Shown here: one piece after another, positions 21,427 through 31,616 of the stretch
How the letters are laid out: each line of letters begins with the position of its first letter
Position numbering within the stretch: the first letter of the stretch is position 1
From: Pseudorasbora parva
Lineage: Eukaryota; Chordata; Actinopteri; Cypriniformes; Gobionidae
Direction of reading: 5' to 3'
Length of the DNA stretch: 64,000 bases
Assembly (NCBI RefSeq): GCF_024679245.1
Contig: NC_090182.1
Span: forward strand, 38,481,047-38,545,046
Translations under genes and position numbers: made by a program
The notes under the pieces: model-generated
Told to the model about the DNA's origin: nothing
What the model saw: the letters and a program-made list of their open reading frames with translations, nothing else
Databases searched by the model: none

Positions 21427-23478
21427 ATGAGGACTCAGCAGAGAAGTTCTCCCTCGGTGCCAGTTCCGGGGGTCCCGAGTCCGGGAATCCCGAGTCCGGG
21501 AATCCCGAGTCCAGACATGGCCTGGAGGGCCGTAATGGGAGGGTTTGTGGTGGCAGTCCTGCATGCTTGGGAAAAGCACAGGGTGTCATCCACCACTCCG
21601 GTGGTCCCAGTTCCGGTGGATCGTGCGCCGGTGGTCCCTGTGCCGGTGGATCATGTTCCGGTGGTCCCTGTGCCGGTGGATCGTGCTCCGGTGGTCCCTG
21701 TGCCGGTGGATCGTGCTCCGGTGGTCCCTGTGCCGGTGGATCGTGTTCCGGTGGTCCCTGTGCCGGTGGATCGTGTTCCGGTGGTCCCTGTGCCGGTGGA
21801 TCGTGTTCCGGTGGTCCCTGTGCCGGTGGATCGTGTTCCGGTGGTCCCTGTGCCGGTGGATCGTGTTCCGGTGGTCCCTGTGCCGGTGGATCGTGTTCCG
21901 GTGGTCCCTGTGCCGGTGGACTCCGTTCCGGTGGTCCCGAGTCCGGAAACGGCCTGGAGGGCTGTGATGGGATGCTTTGTGGTGGCAGTCCTGCATGCGT
22001 GGAAGGAGCACAGGGCTTTATCCGAAGCCCCGGAGGCAGTTCCGGTGGTCCCAGTTCCGGTGGATCGTGTGCCGGTGGTCTCAGTTCCGGTGGATCGTGT
22101 TCCGGTGGTCCCTGTGCCGGTGGATCGTGTTCCGGTGGTCCCAGTTCCGGCAGATCATGTTCCGGTGGTCCCAATGCCAGCAGATCGTATTCCGGTGGTC
22201 CCAGTGCCGGTGGATACTGCTGGACTGGAGAAGTTTCCCCAACGCCCTGCCTGCGCCCCTGAGGCGCCCTGCTCTCCCTGCGCCCCTGAGGCGCCCAGCT
22301 CTCCCTGCGCCCCTGAGCAGTCCTGCTCTCCGTGCGCCGCTGAGGCGTCCTGCTCTCCGTGCGCCGCTGAGGCGTCCTGCTCTCCGTGCGCCGCTGAGGC
22401 GTCCTGCTCTCCGTTCGCCGCTGAGGCGTCCTGCTCTCCTTGCGCCCCTGAGGCGTCCTGCTCTCCGTGCGCCGCTGAGGCGTCCTGCTCTCCGTGCGCC
22501 GCTGAGGCGTCCTGCTCTCCGTGCGCCGCTGAGGCGTCCTGCTCTCCGTGCGCCGCTGAGGCGTCCAGCTCTCCGTGCGCCGCTGAGGCGTCCAGCTCTC
22601 CGTGCGCCGCTGAGGCGTCCAGCTCTCCGTGCGCCGCTGAGGCGTCCTGCTCTCCGTGCGCCGCTGAGGCGTCCTGCTCTCCGTGCGCCGCTGAGGCGTC
22701 CTGCTCTCCGTGCGCCGCTGAGGCGTCCTGCTCTCCGTGCGCCGCTGAGGCGTCCTGCTCTCCGTGCGCCGCTGAGGCGTCCTGCTCTCCGTGCGCCGCT
22801 GAGGCGTCCTGCTCTCCGTGCGCCGCTGAGGCGTCCTGCTCTCCGTGCGCCGCTGAGGCGTCCTGCTCTCCGTGCGCCGCTGAGGCGTCCTGCTCTCCGT
22901 GCGCCGCTGAGGCGTCCTGCTGTCCGTGCGACTCTGAGCCGTCCTGCTCTCACCGCACCTCCCTGGCGCTCCCTGCACTGACCGCACCACCCAGGAGTCC
23001 TGCTCTCACCGCGCCTCCCTGGCGCCCTGCTCTACCCATGCCGCCCTGGCCGCCTGAACTCTGCGGGCCGCCCCGGCCACCTGAACTCGGTGGGCCTCCC
23101 GACTTCGGCGGGCCGCCCTGGTCATTCGAACTTTGTGTGCCACCATGGCCTCCTGAACTTTTTGTTTTCCTTGTCCCTCCCTTGTTTGCCCCTCCCTTGT
23201 CCGTTCCTTCCTTGTCTGTTTCCCCTGTCCCTCCCGTCCCACCCTGGTCTGTCCCTCCCGTCCCGCCCTGGTCTGTCCCTCCCGTGCCCCCCTGGTCAGT
23301 CCCTCCCGTGCCCCCCTGGTCAGTCCCTCCCGTCCCGCCCTGGTCAGTCCCTCCCGTCCCGCCCTGGTCAGTCCCTCCCGTCCCGCCCTGGTCAGCCCCT
23401 CCCGTCCCGCCCTGGTCTGTTTCTCCCATCCCTGTCCCTAGTGGAGCGTCTGGTAGCCGCTCCTTAAGGAGGGGGTAA
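21427..23478 (+). CDS. Proline/alanine/cysteine-rich tandem-repeat protein of the LTR element
   Basis: The first ATG after the 5' LTR (21427) opens a frame of 683 codons that ends in TAA at 23476-23478, the bases just before the 3' LTR. Order: a short N-terminus with GIPSP repeats (about residues 10-30); a helix-like motif AWRAVMG-FVVAVLHAW; eleven VVPVPVDRVP-type decapeptides; a second AWRAVMGCFVVAVLHAW; six more decapeptides; about 25 CSPCAAEAS nonapeptides; a PPELxGPP region; then about eight VPPVPPWS octapeptides. I see no Zn knuckle, protease, RT or signal peptide. Function is unknown. Similar proline-rich ORFs are known in fish retroelements, but I cannot name the family. The frame is intact, so it may be translated if the LTR promoter is active. 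Repeat lengths that are multiples of three alone could keep it open. Confidence 0.65.
   Translation: MRTQQRSSPSVPVPGVPSPGIPSPGIPSPDMAWRAVMGGFVVAVLHAWEKHRVSSTTPVVPVPVDRAPVVPVPVDHVPVVPVPVDRAPVVPVPVDRAPVVPVPVDRVPVVPVPVDRVPVVPVPVDRVPVVPVPVDRVPVVPVPVDRVPVVPVPVDRVPVVPVPVDSVPVVPSPETAWRAVMGCFVVAVLHAWKEHRALSEAPEAVPVVPVPVDRVPVVSVPVDRVPVVPVPVDRVPVVPVPADHVPVVPMPADRIPVVPVPVDTAGLEKFPQRPACAPEAPCSPCAPEAPSSPCAPEQSCSPCAAEASCSPCAAEASCSPCAAEASCSPFAAEASCSPCAPEASCSPCAAEASCSPCAAEASCSPCAAEASCSPCAAEASSSPCAAEASSSPCAAEASSSPCAAEASCSPCAAEASCSPCAAEASCSPCAAEASCSPCAAEASCSPCAAEASCSPCAAEASCSPCAAEASCSPCAAEASCSPCAAEASCSPCAAEASCCPCDSEPSCSHRTSLALPALTAPPRSPALTAPPWRPALPMPPWPPELCGPPRPPELGGPPDFGGPPWSFELCVPPWPPELFVFLVPPLFAPPLSVPSLSVSPVPPVPPWSVPPVPPWSVPPVPPWSVPPVPPWSVPPVPPWSVPPVPPWSVPPVPPWSAPPVPPWSVSPIPVPSGASGSRSLRRG
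21600..22230 (+). repeat. 30-bp tandem repeats in two blocks
   Basis: The unit GTGGTCCCTGTGCCGGTGGA plus ten more bases repeats eleven times at exact 30-bp spacing from 21600 to 21929. It recurs about six times from 22046 to 22215. The two blocks are separated by a duplicated non-repeat segment (21523-21599 and 21953-22024). Central units in the first block are identical, suggesting recent expansion. Confidence 0.95.
22256..22930 (+). repeat. 27-bp tandem repeats, about 25 units
   Basis: The unit (TCTCCGTGCGCCGCTGAGGC plus seven bases) repeats without indels across about 675 bp. Variants (CCCCTGAG, TTCGCC, TCCAGC) cluster in the first half, while the second half is nearly uniform. It encodes SPCAAEASC in the long frame. 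Confidence 0.95.
23226..23425 (+). repeat. 24-bp tandem repeats, about 8 units
   Basis: The unit CCCTCCCGTCCCGCCCTGGT plus four bases repeats eight or so times and encodes a VPPVPPWS octapeptide. Two units read GTGCCCCCC in place of GTCCCGCCC. Confidence 0.93.
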
Positions 23479-23839
23479 TGTCACATGCCTGTCCTGTTTT
23501 GTGTGCACTTGTGGGTTTTGTCATGTCTCCGGTCTACTGTCAACCCCGCCCTTCTTGTTATCTGATTATTGGTTAATTTGCCCCACCTGTTCCCTCTTGA
23601 TTTCTTCCCCTTATAAGCTCCTTGTGTTTGTCAGTCTGTGTTGGATCCTTGTGTAATGTCTGCGTCTCCCGTCCTCCCCGTGATTCTGTTGGTTTGTTTA
23701 AGTTTATATTTTATTATTCTATTGTGTGTTTTTCCCCCTCGTGGGTTTTGTTTTGAGTTTATGTTTTATTTGTTATAATAAATATATCCTTTTCTGCACT
23801 TGAGTCCTCGCACCATTTCCTTTGTGTGTGTACGTGACA
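23479..23839 (+). terminator. 3' LTR with polyadenylation signal
   Basis: It is identical by eye to the 5' LTR. AATAAA at 23777-23782 would direct 3' processing of the element transcript. The preceding ten bases AAGGAGGGGG form the polypurine tract and are also the last sense codons of the ORF. Confidence 0.85.
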
Positions 23840-24369
23840 ATAACTCTGACTGCATTCTCCTGAAAGAGGAATGTCAGACATTATACACCTAGGATGGCTT
23901 GAGGGTTGAGATTAAATTGAGAGTAAATTATAGAATACCATTTTTGGGTGAACTTTGCTGTTAAAATAGTCCTAGACTAAACTGCATTATTGAGCTGTTT
24001 TAACTGAAAACAACTTGTACTGGCATATATTAAAGGGATTGTACACCCAAAAATAAATGTATCTGCTCACCCCCAGGGCATCCAAGATATTTGTGTGTTT
24101 GTTTCTTCAGTAGAACACAAATGAAGATGTGTAACTCCAACCGTAGCTCGTATAATGTATGTCAATGGGGTGTTTTCTATGAGAGCCACTATGAGAGTAA
24201 AAAACAGATATACATACAAATCCATATTAAACACTGTGGCACGTGACGACACATTGATGTCCTAAGACACAAAACTATTGGTTTCTGTGAGAAACCAAAC
24301 AGTATTTATGTTTTTGTTGTTGTTGTTTTTTACCTCATATCAGACTAATCTCATCCAATGCCATTACTT

Positions 24370-24889
24370 TAGCCTAGAAATCTAGACGCACCCTAGCGGC
24401 AGCAAATCTAATCTGCCGCGAGTGTCGTCTAGCAACTCTTAATACACTTCTGAGCTGTAAAACTCTGGTCGGGCCAATCACATCGTGTATAGAGTCGGTG
24501 GGCGTGGCTTAACATAATGACGGCCTAGTTGCGCTTGCGTGCTTCTAGTAAATACAGAAGCTGGCGAACGGCGGTCTTTCAAATCAGCTTTGACCGCGAC
24601 TCTGGAAGACTTGGAGTTAAGCTTTTCTCTGAGAAAAAAACAAAGAACGGCACTGAAGTCATTCTTAAGAAGGGAAGATGTGTTTGGAGTTTTGCCGACC
24701 GGATACGGCGAATGTTTAATCTTCCAACGAGCTCTGTTTCACCTTCGTTGCTCTGGTTGGTGTAGCGCTATCCTATCGCGTGCAGAGGGAGTTTGAAAGA
24801 CAACCATTTATCCCGCTCCTTGGATTGAGTCCTGTCTATGGTGAGTTTCCAGACCAAACATCTTGATGTGGGTCTGGCTTGTCAGGCTA
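24370..24889 (+). mobile_element. TAGCCT-family element carrying a helicase fragment, copy 2
   Basis: It runs from TAGCCTAGAAATCTAGACGC to ...CTTGTCAGGCTA, flanked by ATTACTT on both sides (24363-24369 and 24890-24896). It matches 18519-19009 in opposite orientation over nearly its full length. It is inserted in the middle of a fold-back element, so it moved after that element arrived. It carries a RecQ-like fragment on the plus strand and no transposase. Confidence 0.8.
24539..24796 (+). pseudogene. Captured RecQ-like helicase N-terminal fragment, copy 2
   Basis: The frame of about 85 codons holds FSLRKKQRTALKSFL, then DVFGVLPTGYGECLIFQ, then RALFHLRC before running into non-homologous sequence. 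It matches the first copy in the same segment and again has Glu in place of the Walker-A Lys (GYGE). The next residue is also changed (Cys for Ser). It opens at a TTG, so no clear initiator exists, and a second frame (24529-24765) is a shadow. It is not a working helicase. Confidence 0.68.
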
Positions 24890-24931
24890 ATTACTTCTGC
24901 CAAAGAAGATTAAAACAACAGCACTATCAAT

Positions 24932-24932
24932 G

Positions 24933-24982
<50 letters not shown>
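24932..24982. repeat. (CA)n-(TA)n compound microsatellite
   Basis: About 18 CA units pass into about 8 TA units. It lies within the right arm of the fold-back element. Confidence 0.95.
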
Positions 24983-25353
24983 TTCTATGATTGCGCCAGG
25001 TTTTGACCTTCTTCGGCAGAAGTAATGGCGTTTGGGAATATTAGATGAGATTCGTTTGCTATGAGGTAAAAACATAATCGGTTTCTCGCAGAAACCGATC
25101 GTTTCGTGTCTTAAGACATCTGTGTGTTGCCTTGAGCCACAGGGTTTAATATGGATTTGTATTGTGTGTTTTTTTTCTCTCATAGACATACCATAGAGTT
25201 CTCATCCCATTGACATGCATTACACAATAAACGGTTGAGTTAAAAATCTTAATTTGTGTTCTACTGAAGAAACAAACACACCTACATCTTGGATGCCCTG
25301 GGGGTGAGCAGATAAACATCAACTTTTCATTTTTGGATGAACTATCCCTTTAA

Positions 25354-27599
25354 AATGTGCCAGTGCCATTGTTTTGTCTCAAGATGCACATCAGTAATGT
25401 CAGGCGATTTGGTTCATGACAAATTCAGAAGTATAATCTCTTAAATAATCAACAAATTCTAACACTATCCAACACAAGTTTGAGTAGAATTGAGATTTTA
25501 TAACTTTATATGGTTGTATCTTAAAATAACATAACCTTTTTGTTGTATCTTTAATGAATTGCATAGATGATAGCATCAGTCTAGTATCTATAATTATTAT
25601 TTCATTATATACTGTAATTTTTCAAAGACAAACCCCCCAATAGTCTTCAACTTTTCATGATAGTGATAACTCGAGCGGTGTAAGATATACTCGTGGTAGT
25701 TATATCAAACAGTGCTGACTAGCAGGAAGAAGTTTAGCTCTCATGGGAGCTTTTGCACAAGACTCAACGCAAATGCCTAATATACTGACTTATTTAGCAA
25801 TGTTATATCCACAAATTTCTCTGTGATGTTAGATGACGTTAATTAACAGAATTAGCATAGCTTGGATCTGCGAGCGCGTGTTCGTTTGAGTTACAGCATG
25901 CTGTTTGCTCTCTCAGGCAATGTGTTTTGTGGCCTGTGTTTATGGAGCTTAGAGGTAATGTGTGGATGTATTCAGCTCTTTAATGATGGTTGGAATATAA
26001 AATGACACACTCATCCATTAGCCGCGGCGTGTAGCCGCGATGTTCCTCGCTGCATGCTGATTAGTCCCACACAGCCCGGTCCAGAGATAACACCCGAATT
26101 AAGATCCACATGTAAATTGCATTAGCTAATAAATGAATGCTTGATGAATGCTATTGCCTGGCATGAGAAATTGTTTCAAGGTTATGTTTTTTTTTTTTTT
26201 TTTTTCTCAGGTAGAAGTCACTCTGTGACTCCCTGCGCATTAACAAATGATTGTTTACCGGTTACCCTGGCTAATTAACGATAAAGGATTAAGATGTTCC
26301 CTGCTGCATGTTCGCGGTTGGCGTATGTGCATGTAGCGAGATCCGTCGTATTTCCCACGGCACAGCAAACACTGGCTCTAGGCGGTCATGGGCAGGGAGT
26401 TGTTTCTGCTGGTAGGTCAGATCATGTGACGTGTCCCCGCGGAGACAGAAGCGCAAGCATTGGTCCCCAGGCAGAAGATGACAGCTCTGACAGCAGCGGC
26501 CCACTGGAACACACTGGAACACAAGAGTTTGGTTCCATCAGTAAACAAATCACAGCCGCTCATGTCAGAGCTACAGACACACTTTTGACATCTCTTGGTG
26601 ACATCAGTCCGAAAAGCTGAGGACACTCCTGTCATGGATCATGTATAGTGTTCGTGAAATGTGAGATAATGGGCTCGGACCGGCGACAGACTTGCAGTTT
26701 GTGCAAAATAAGCCCAGTACGCCCTCATCCACGCGGTCGGAAAGCGAATAGATGCTGGATTGTAGAATCTCAGGGGTAACGTGATTTGGGTATTGCATCT
26801 GTACACACGGTTGCCTGGTTTCCTCAGGCGGGGCAGGAGCTGGCAGAGACTGGGTGGGCAGAGGAAGTTGGGTTGGGATTGAGGGGATTGGCTTTCATTC
26901 CCTTCAGGACTTCTGCTGCTGGCTCGGGAACGCTGATACTCGCGGATGCCATCATTTTGTTTCAGAAGCCGATTATCAACAGGAAGAAATAAAGACAAAG
27001 TTTGAATTTCCATAGATCATGTTGCAGGCCCTGTCATAGTCTCACACCACAACGGAGCTTGTGTTACCGACAGAGTCCTGACCACAATCGCACAACACTT
27101 TTTCCTCATCTCTCATCTCATGCAAGCGTGCCAAAATATAATGGTGCTCTTGGTTTCCTATTATATTCTTTTTATTTACTGGCAAGCATCACTATTATGA
27201 TTTCTTGATTTTTACAGCAGTTTGTGCTGTAGAGTGATACCTCAAGTTATATGACTTGTTAAAAGAGAATTGTGCTATAGTTTTTATAAGTTATCACATA
27301 TTAACGGTAAGGTTTTAATTATTGTTTGAATTGTAGGAGAATAGGGAGTTCCACATATTTAATGATACATGAGGAATGATGGTCACCGTGATTTTGCCAA
27401 GTAAGACATGTTCCTTGGTCAACATATTTTGTTGATCCTGGAACAACGTTCCTGTCTGAAAACGTAGTCATATCCCTAAACCGATACCCAACCCTTGCCA
27501 TAAGTAATCCCTAAAATCAGTGGGAAATGATTAAATGTTTATCCAGGAACGTGTACTTTTTTTCTAAAATCACATTCGGATATTGTTGGAAGCTCATGC
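25354..27599. other. Unassigned DNA; 25860-27000 calm and GC-richer
   Basis: The part 25354-25860 is AT-rich with no features. The part 25990-26280 has TAGCCGCG, TGCATGCTGATTAGTCCC and TTGCATTAGCTAATAAATG and looks like a candidate conserved non-coding block, broken by a T-run at about 26190. The part 26290-27000 has open frames of up to 124 codons on both strands but no domain, splice context or codon pattern to support a gene. An expressed non-coding exon cannot be excluded. Confidence 0.3.
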
Positions 27600-28053
27600 A
27601 AAACCAGCTCGAGCATTTAAAGTGGCAGATGACATAACTGCCATTGTGCATCCTGGTGCCATGTGTTCTCCAGGTAAGCGACGCACCACACCACACACGT
27701 GATATAAAAGAAAACGTGATTAGCGTCCATCAATGAGCCTTTTCTCCCGGTTCACCACTGTTCCTTCTTTGGACCATTTTTGATAGATACTGACCACTAC
27801 AGACCGGGAACACCCCACCAGAGCTGCAGTTTTGGAGATGACCCAGACCCAGTCGTCTAGACATCACAATTTGGCGCTTGTCAAACTTGCTCAAATCCTT
27901 ATGCTTGCCCATTTTTCTGCTTGTAGCACATCAACATTGAGGACAAAATGTTCACTTGCTTCCTAATATATCCCACCCACTAACAGATGCTGTGATGAAG
28001 AGATAATCAGTGTTATTCACTTCACCTGGTCATAATGTTATGCCTGATCTGTA
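27600..28053 (-). pseudogene. Tc1-like transposase relic with internal deletion
   Basis: On the minus strand a 60-codon frame from 27912 begins MGKHKDLSKFDKRQIVMSRR, which matches the N-terminal helix-turn-helix of fish Tc1/mariner transposases. It then drifts out of frame. Further left, the minus strand reads GEHMAPGCTM (about 27640-27670) after an NHVF-like stretch, corresponding to a later part of the catalytic region, so the middle is deleted. The right edge, read inverted, is GATCAGGCATAACATTATG, the known terminal repeat of that family. It is dead and has no left terminal repeat. Confidence 0.75.
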
Positions 28054-29221
28054 TAGTTATATTTATAGTTATAGTTCTTGGTGTGAACAGGCCTTCTGTC
28101 CTTAAGCAATCATCTAGCAGCCACCAGAACACTAGCAATGGCCTTAAAAAAGTGCAATTCCATAGACAGCAAGTTTAGCAAGGGCACTACTTTTTCTACA
28201 GAGTCTAGTTGTAATCTAATTCTTAAAACAAAAATAATTCACCTGAAATAGTTATCTAAGCACGTGGAATGATTTCATTAAATACTGGCTATTAACATAA
28301 ATATAAAACAGTAGTTTAATCTCTCACTTTCAAAGTATTAAATGTTTAAATGCCTTAAATATTTAATAATTAATATGTACACATTAATTATATGGGTGTA
28401 CATAGACTTTGCAGCTGTAATGTGTACTCTTTTGACTAAATATTCATGATTCTCTTTGACACTGTGCAAACGGAGAGTGTGAGTGTGTTGGAATATCTCT
28501 GCTGAAGTCTTACTCAACACCTGAGTAACGGTGACTGGCTTTGCTTCGCCAGAACAGGATTAAGCAACAGGTCACAAAAGGAACGGCCGGGTCAGAGTAC
28601 TGGCACGGCTGAAGGAACCAGACCCAACAACGCCCACCCTTAAGACCCTGGCACATAATATACACCTGATCGCAGAATTAATTCTACACCAAACACTCCC
28701 CTAAACCTCAGCCACCCTCACATTAAACCGTCTGTGGGTGTAGCCGGTTCACTGAAGCGACTGAGAAAATGGATATAGTAATAACGAACAAGAAACCTTT
28801 GTCCGATCCAGTGGGAATCAATTTGCACCGGAACTAAGTCTCTCTTGGACACACATAAGAGTGTTCTTTAAATCAGCACACTTACTTAGATTAGCACATG
28901 CTAGCTACTCAGTTTAAAAAAAAAAAAAAAAGATTTCTCTTTCATTGGCTCAACCCTGGACAGACCCAGCCCATCTGGCCCACGAGTACCCCAATGGATG
29001 TTTTTTTGCTGGGGTTAGGGCCTAATGATAAATTCCTGAATTACTAGGATTGAGTAAACGATTAATAAAATTAGGACAGGGACAAATAATGCTGGATGTT
29101 ATTTAATTTACTGCAAATGCAGTTAAAAAAATGCACTTTTGTCAAATAGTACAAATAGCTCTTTTGGACAGTAAAACACTGATTTAGAGCCAGGATACAG
29201 TAAAGTAAATGTATTGTTATT
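28054..29221. other. Unassigned DNA
   Basis: No gene or repeat terminus is recognised. The part 28500-28760 is GC-richer (CTTCGCCAGAACAGG) and a short A-run lies near 28917. Confidence 0.3.
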
Positions 29222-29426
29222 AAATTCTGTCATAATTTACTCACCCTCATGTCATTCCAAATTTATGACTTTCTATCTTCTGTGAAACACAAAAGAAGAT
29301 ATTTTGAAGAAGGTTGGCAACCTAGCCATTTTGGCTACCCTCACGGAAAAAAAAAATCATTCATGTTTGGAAAGACATTGGGGTGACTAAACGATGACAG
29401 TTTGGGTTGAGCTACCGCTTTAAAAA
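29222..29426. mobile_element. Short fold-back TTAA-type element, degraded
   Basis: The arms contain TTTACTCACCCTCATGTC and AACACAAAAGAAGATATTTT. The right end, TTTGGGTTGAGCTACCGCTTTAA, is a decayed inverse of TTAAAGGGATAGTTCACCC. This is the same family as 33736-33950. Confidence 0.6.
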
Positions 29427-29469
29427 CAAACAATAATTTTTTTTTACAATAATCGTTAAAAAAACATAT

Positions 29470-30444
<975 letters not shown>

Positions 30445-30493
30445 TCCTTAATTCATAGGACCCAGGATTTAAAGCTGTTTGTTAGTCTATCTT

Positions 30494-31616
30494 TTAAAGG
30501 GGTCATTAACTTTTTATTTTATTTTATTTTCTTAGTGATGTTTCCTGGGATGCACTTATAATGTTAGAATGCTTTTTACATTAAAAATAGTCATCATTTA
30601 TAAATAAAAGGCATTTTTCCTACCTGATTTTAGCCTTTTGCTCTGGACGCTCCGTTTGAAGGGGCGTGTCTGGTTTGAGACTTCAGGGTAAACACCCACT
30701 GCTGTGATTGGCTAACATCTTTGCATTTAAAATAGTATTACTCCCTTTTTAGCTCATTTTTACAGGTACAGCTCTCATGGTTAACTAATTGTGGAAATTG
30801 TTGCATTACATTTAGATCTATGGTATTATATTTAGATATGGTATATTCAGTTCCTAGCATGAAAGGTGATGAGTGATGACCATTGTAGCCGATCACACAC
30901 ATGCTGAGTGCATGGAAGCAGGATATCTCCATTGCAACTCAGTTTCTGTGCACCAACGAATGTTGTCATCTTCACTAACAGAGCAAACGTGATATAGTTA
31001 AGAGATTTGTTGAATAAAATGGGAGTCACTGATAAACTCTCACTGTTTGATTGACAGCTTCAGTGTGTGCTGCTCAAACGATTGCAAAGGGTGCTTTCTT
31101 GATAGAATTGAATCACAGTTAAATAACAGATTATTTTCATCCTACTAAGAGAAACAATACAAGTTGATGTTTAGCAACTGGTTTGATTTACTGACACAAA
31201 GACAAAGAGCATCTGACTGTACATGAATCATTACATTTCAGATCAGGCTTTAGAATGAACACAGTTACTTACGTGTTGCATTACTGTTGAACCCAGTCAC
31301 TGCACTATATTTTCTAATCCTCAACGGCATGTTTATTGCTTTGTAGCTCAATGGTTGAACACTAGGCCTATATTACGTGTGCAAATTGTTGGGCGGACAT
31401 AAATGGGCAGTGATGAAGTAGGCGTTGAGTGCTTGCCTCCCTTTGACGGCATAGATCCCCAACCTGTCGTTTGTTGGACCTGGTGTCTATAAAAGCTTTT
31501 CTTTAACTAACAAGGACGTTTTCAGCTCTGAAACTTACAGAATATTCTTATATTTTCATTACCTTTTATTTATCGAAAGCTCAAGGAAAGTTGTTTCTCA
31601 GTTCATCACCCTTTAA
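30494..31616. mobile_element. TTAA-type element related to the THAP-bearing copy
   Basis: The left end TTAAAGGGGTCATTAACT and the inverted right end TTAAAGGGTGATGAACTGAG start at TTAA. The right 150 bp match the element ending at 1499. The interior of 1.1 kb has no transposase. The right TTAA is shared with, or directly abuts, the next element at 31617. Confidence 0.75.

Larger units (their letters stand above)
21048..23839 (+). mobile_element. Recent non-autonomous LTR retrotransposon with a tandem-repeat ORF
   Basis: Two 361-bp direct repeats (21048-21408 and 23479-23839) start TGTCAC and end GTGACA. I found no difference between them by eye. The flanks share an exact 5-bp duplication, ATAAC (21043-21047 and 23840-23844). 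The only internal gene is one long repeat-rich ORF; no gag, protease, reverse transcriptase or integrase is visible in 2.07 kb of interior. A purine-rich tract, AAGGAGGGGG, abuts the 3' LTR. The region after the 5' LTR (GAAGGATCCAACCC) does not start with TGG, so the primer tRNA is unclear. The element must be mobilised in trans, probably by a Gypsy-like relative (5-bp duplication, TG...CA ends). Confidence 0.93.
20508..23964. mobile_element. Fold-back TTAA-type element, copy 2, split by an LTR retrotransposon
   Basis: The left end is TTAAAGGGATAGTTTATCC. The right end is ...TTTTTGGGTGAACTTTGCTGTTAA, a decayed inverse. Inner arms around 20730-20960 are inverted, with CTACCTTCCGCCAGACCGCC against GGCGGTCTGGCGTAAGCTA. 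The sequence stops at GGACATAAC (21047) and resumes at ATAACTCTGACTGC (23840), exactly at the duplication made by the LTR element. It is therefore older than that insertion. Confidence 0.8.
24030..25353. mobile_element. Fold-back TTAA-type element of a third family, split by a helicase-bearing element
   Basis: The left end TTAAAGGGATTGTACACCC and the right end ...GGATGAACTATCCCTTTAA are inverted. Long arms follow: CTGCTCACCCCCAGGGCATCC at the left against GGATGCCCTGGGGGTGAGC at the right, and GTTTCTGTGAGAAACC against GGTTTCTCGCAGAAACC. The centre is interrupted at 24370-24889; removing the insert restores GCCATTACTTCTGCC, which is itself the inverse of GGCAGAAGTAATGGC at 25014. It is non-autonomous. 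Confidence 0.8.

Noticed and set aside
21369..22262. 297-codon Gly/Ser-rich frame and other overlapping frames in the LTR element
   Set aside because: Same repeat-driven openness; the sense frame ending at the 3' LTR boundary is the better candidate.
21425..22990. 521-codon minus-strand open frame across the LTR element
   Set aside because: It is the antisense shadow of tandem repeats whose units are multiples of three; there is no independent start, promoter or composition argument for it.
26294..26620. 108-codon plus frame in GC-richer DNA
   Set aside because: No recognisable domain or splice context, and a comparable frame is open on the opposite strand; it is more likely non-coding.
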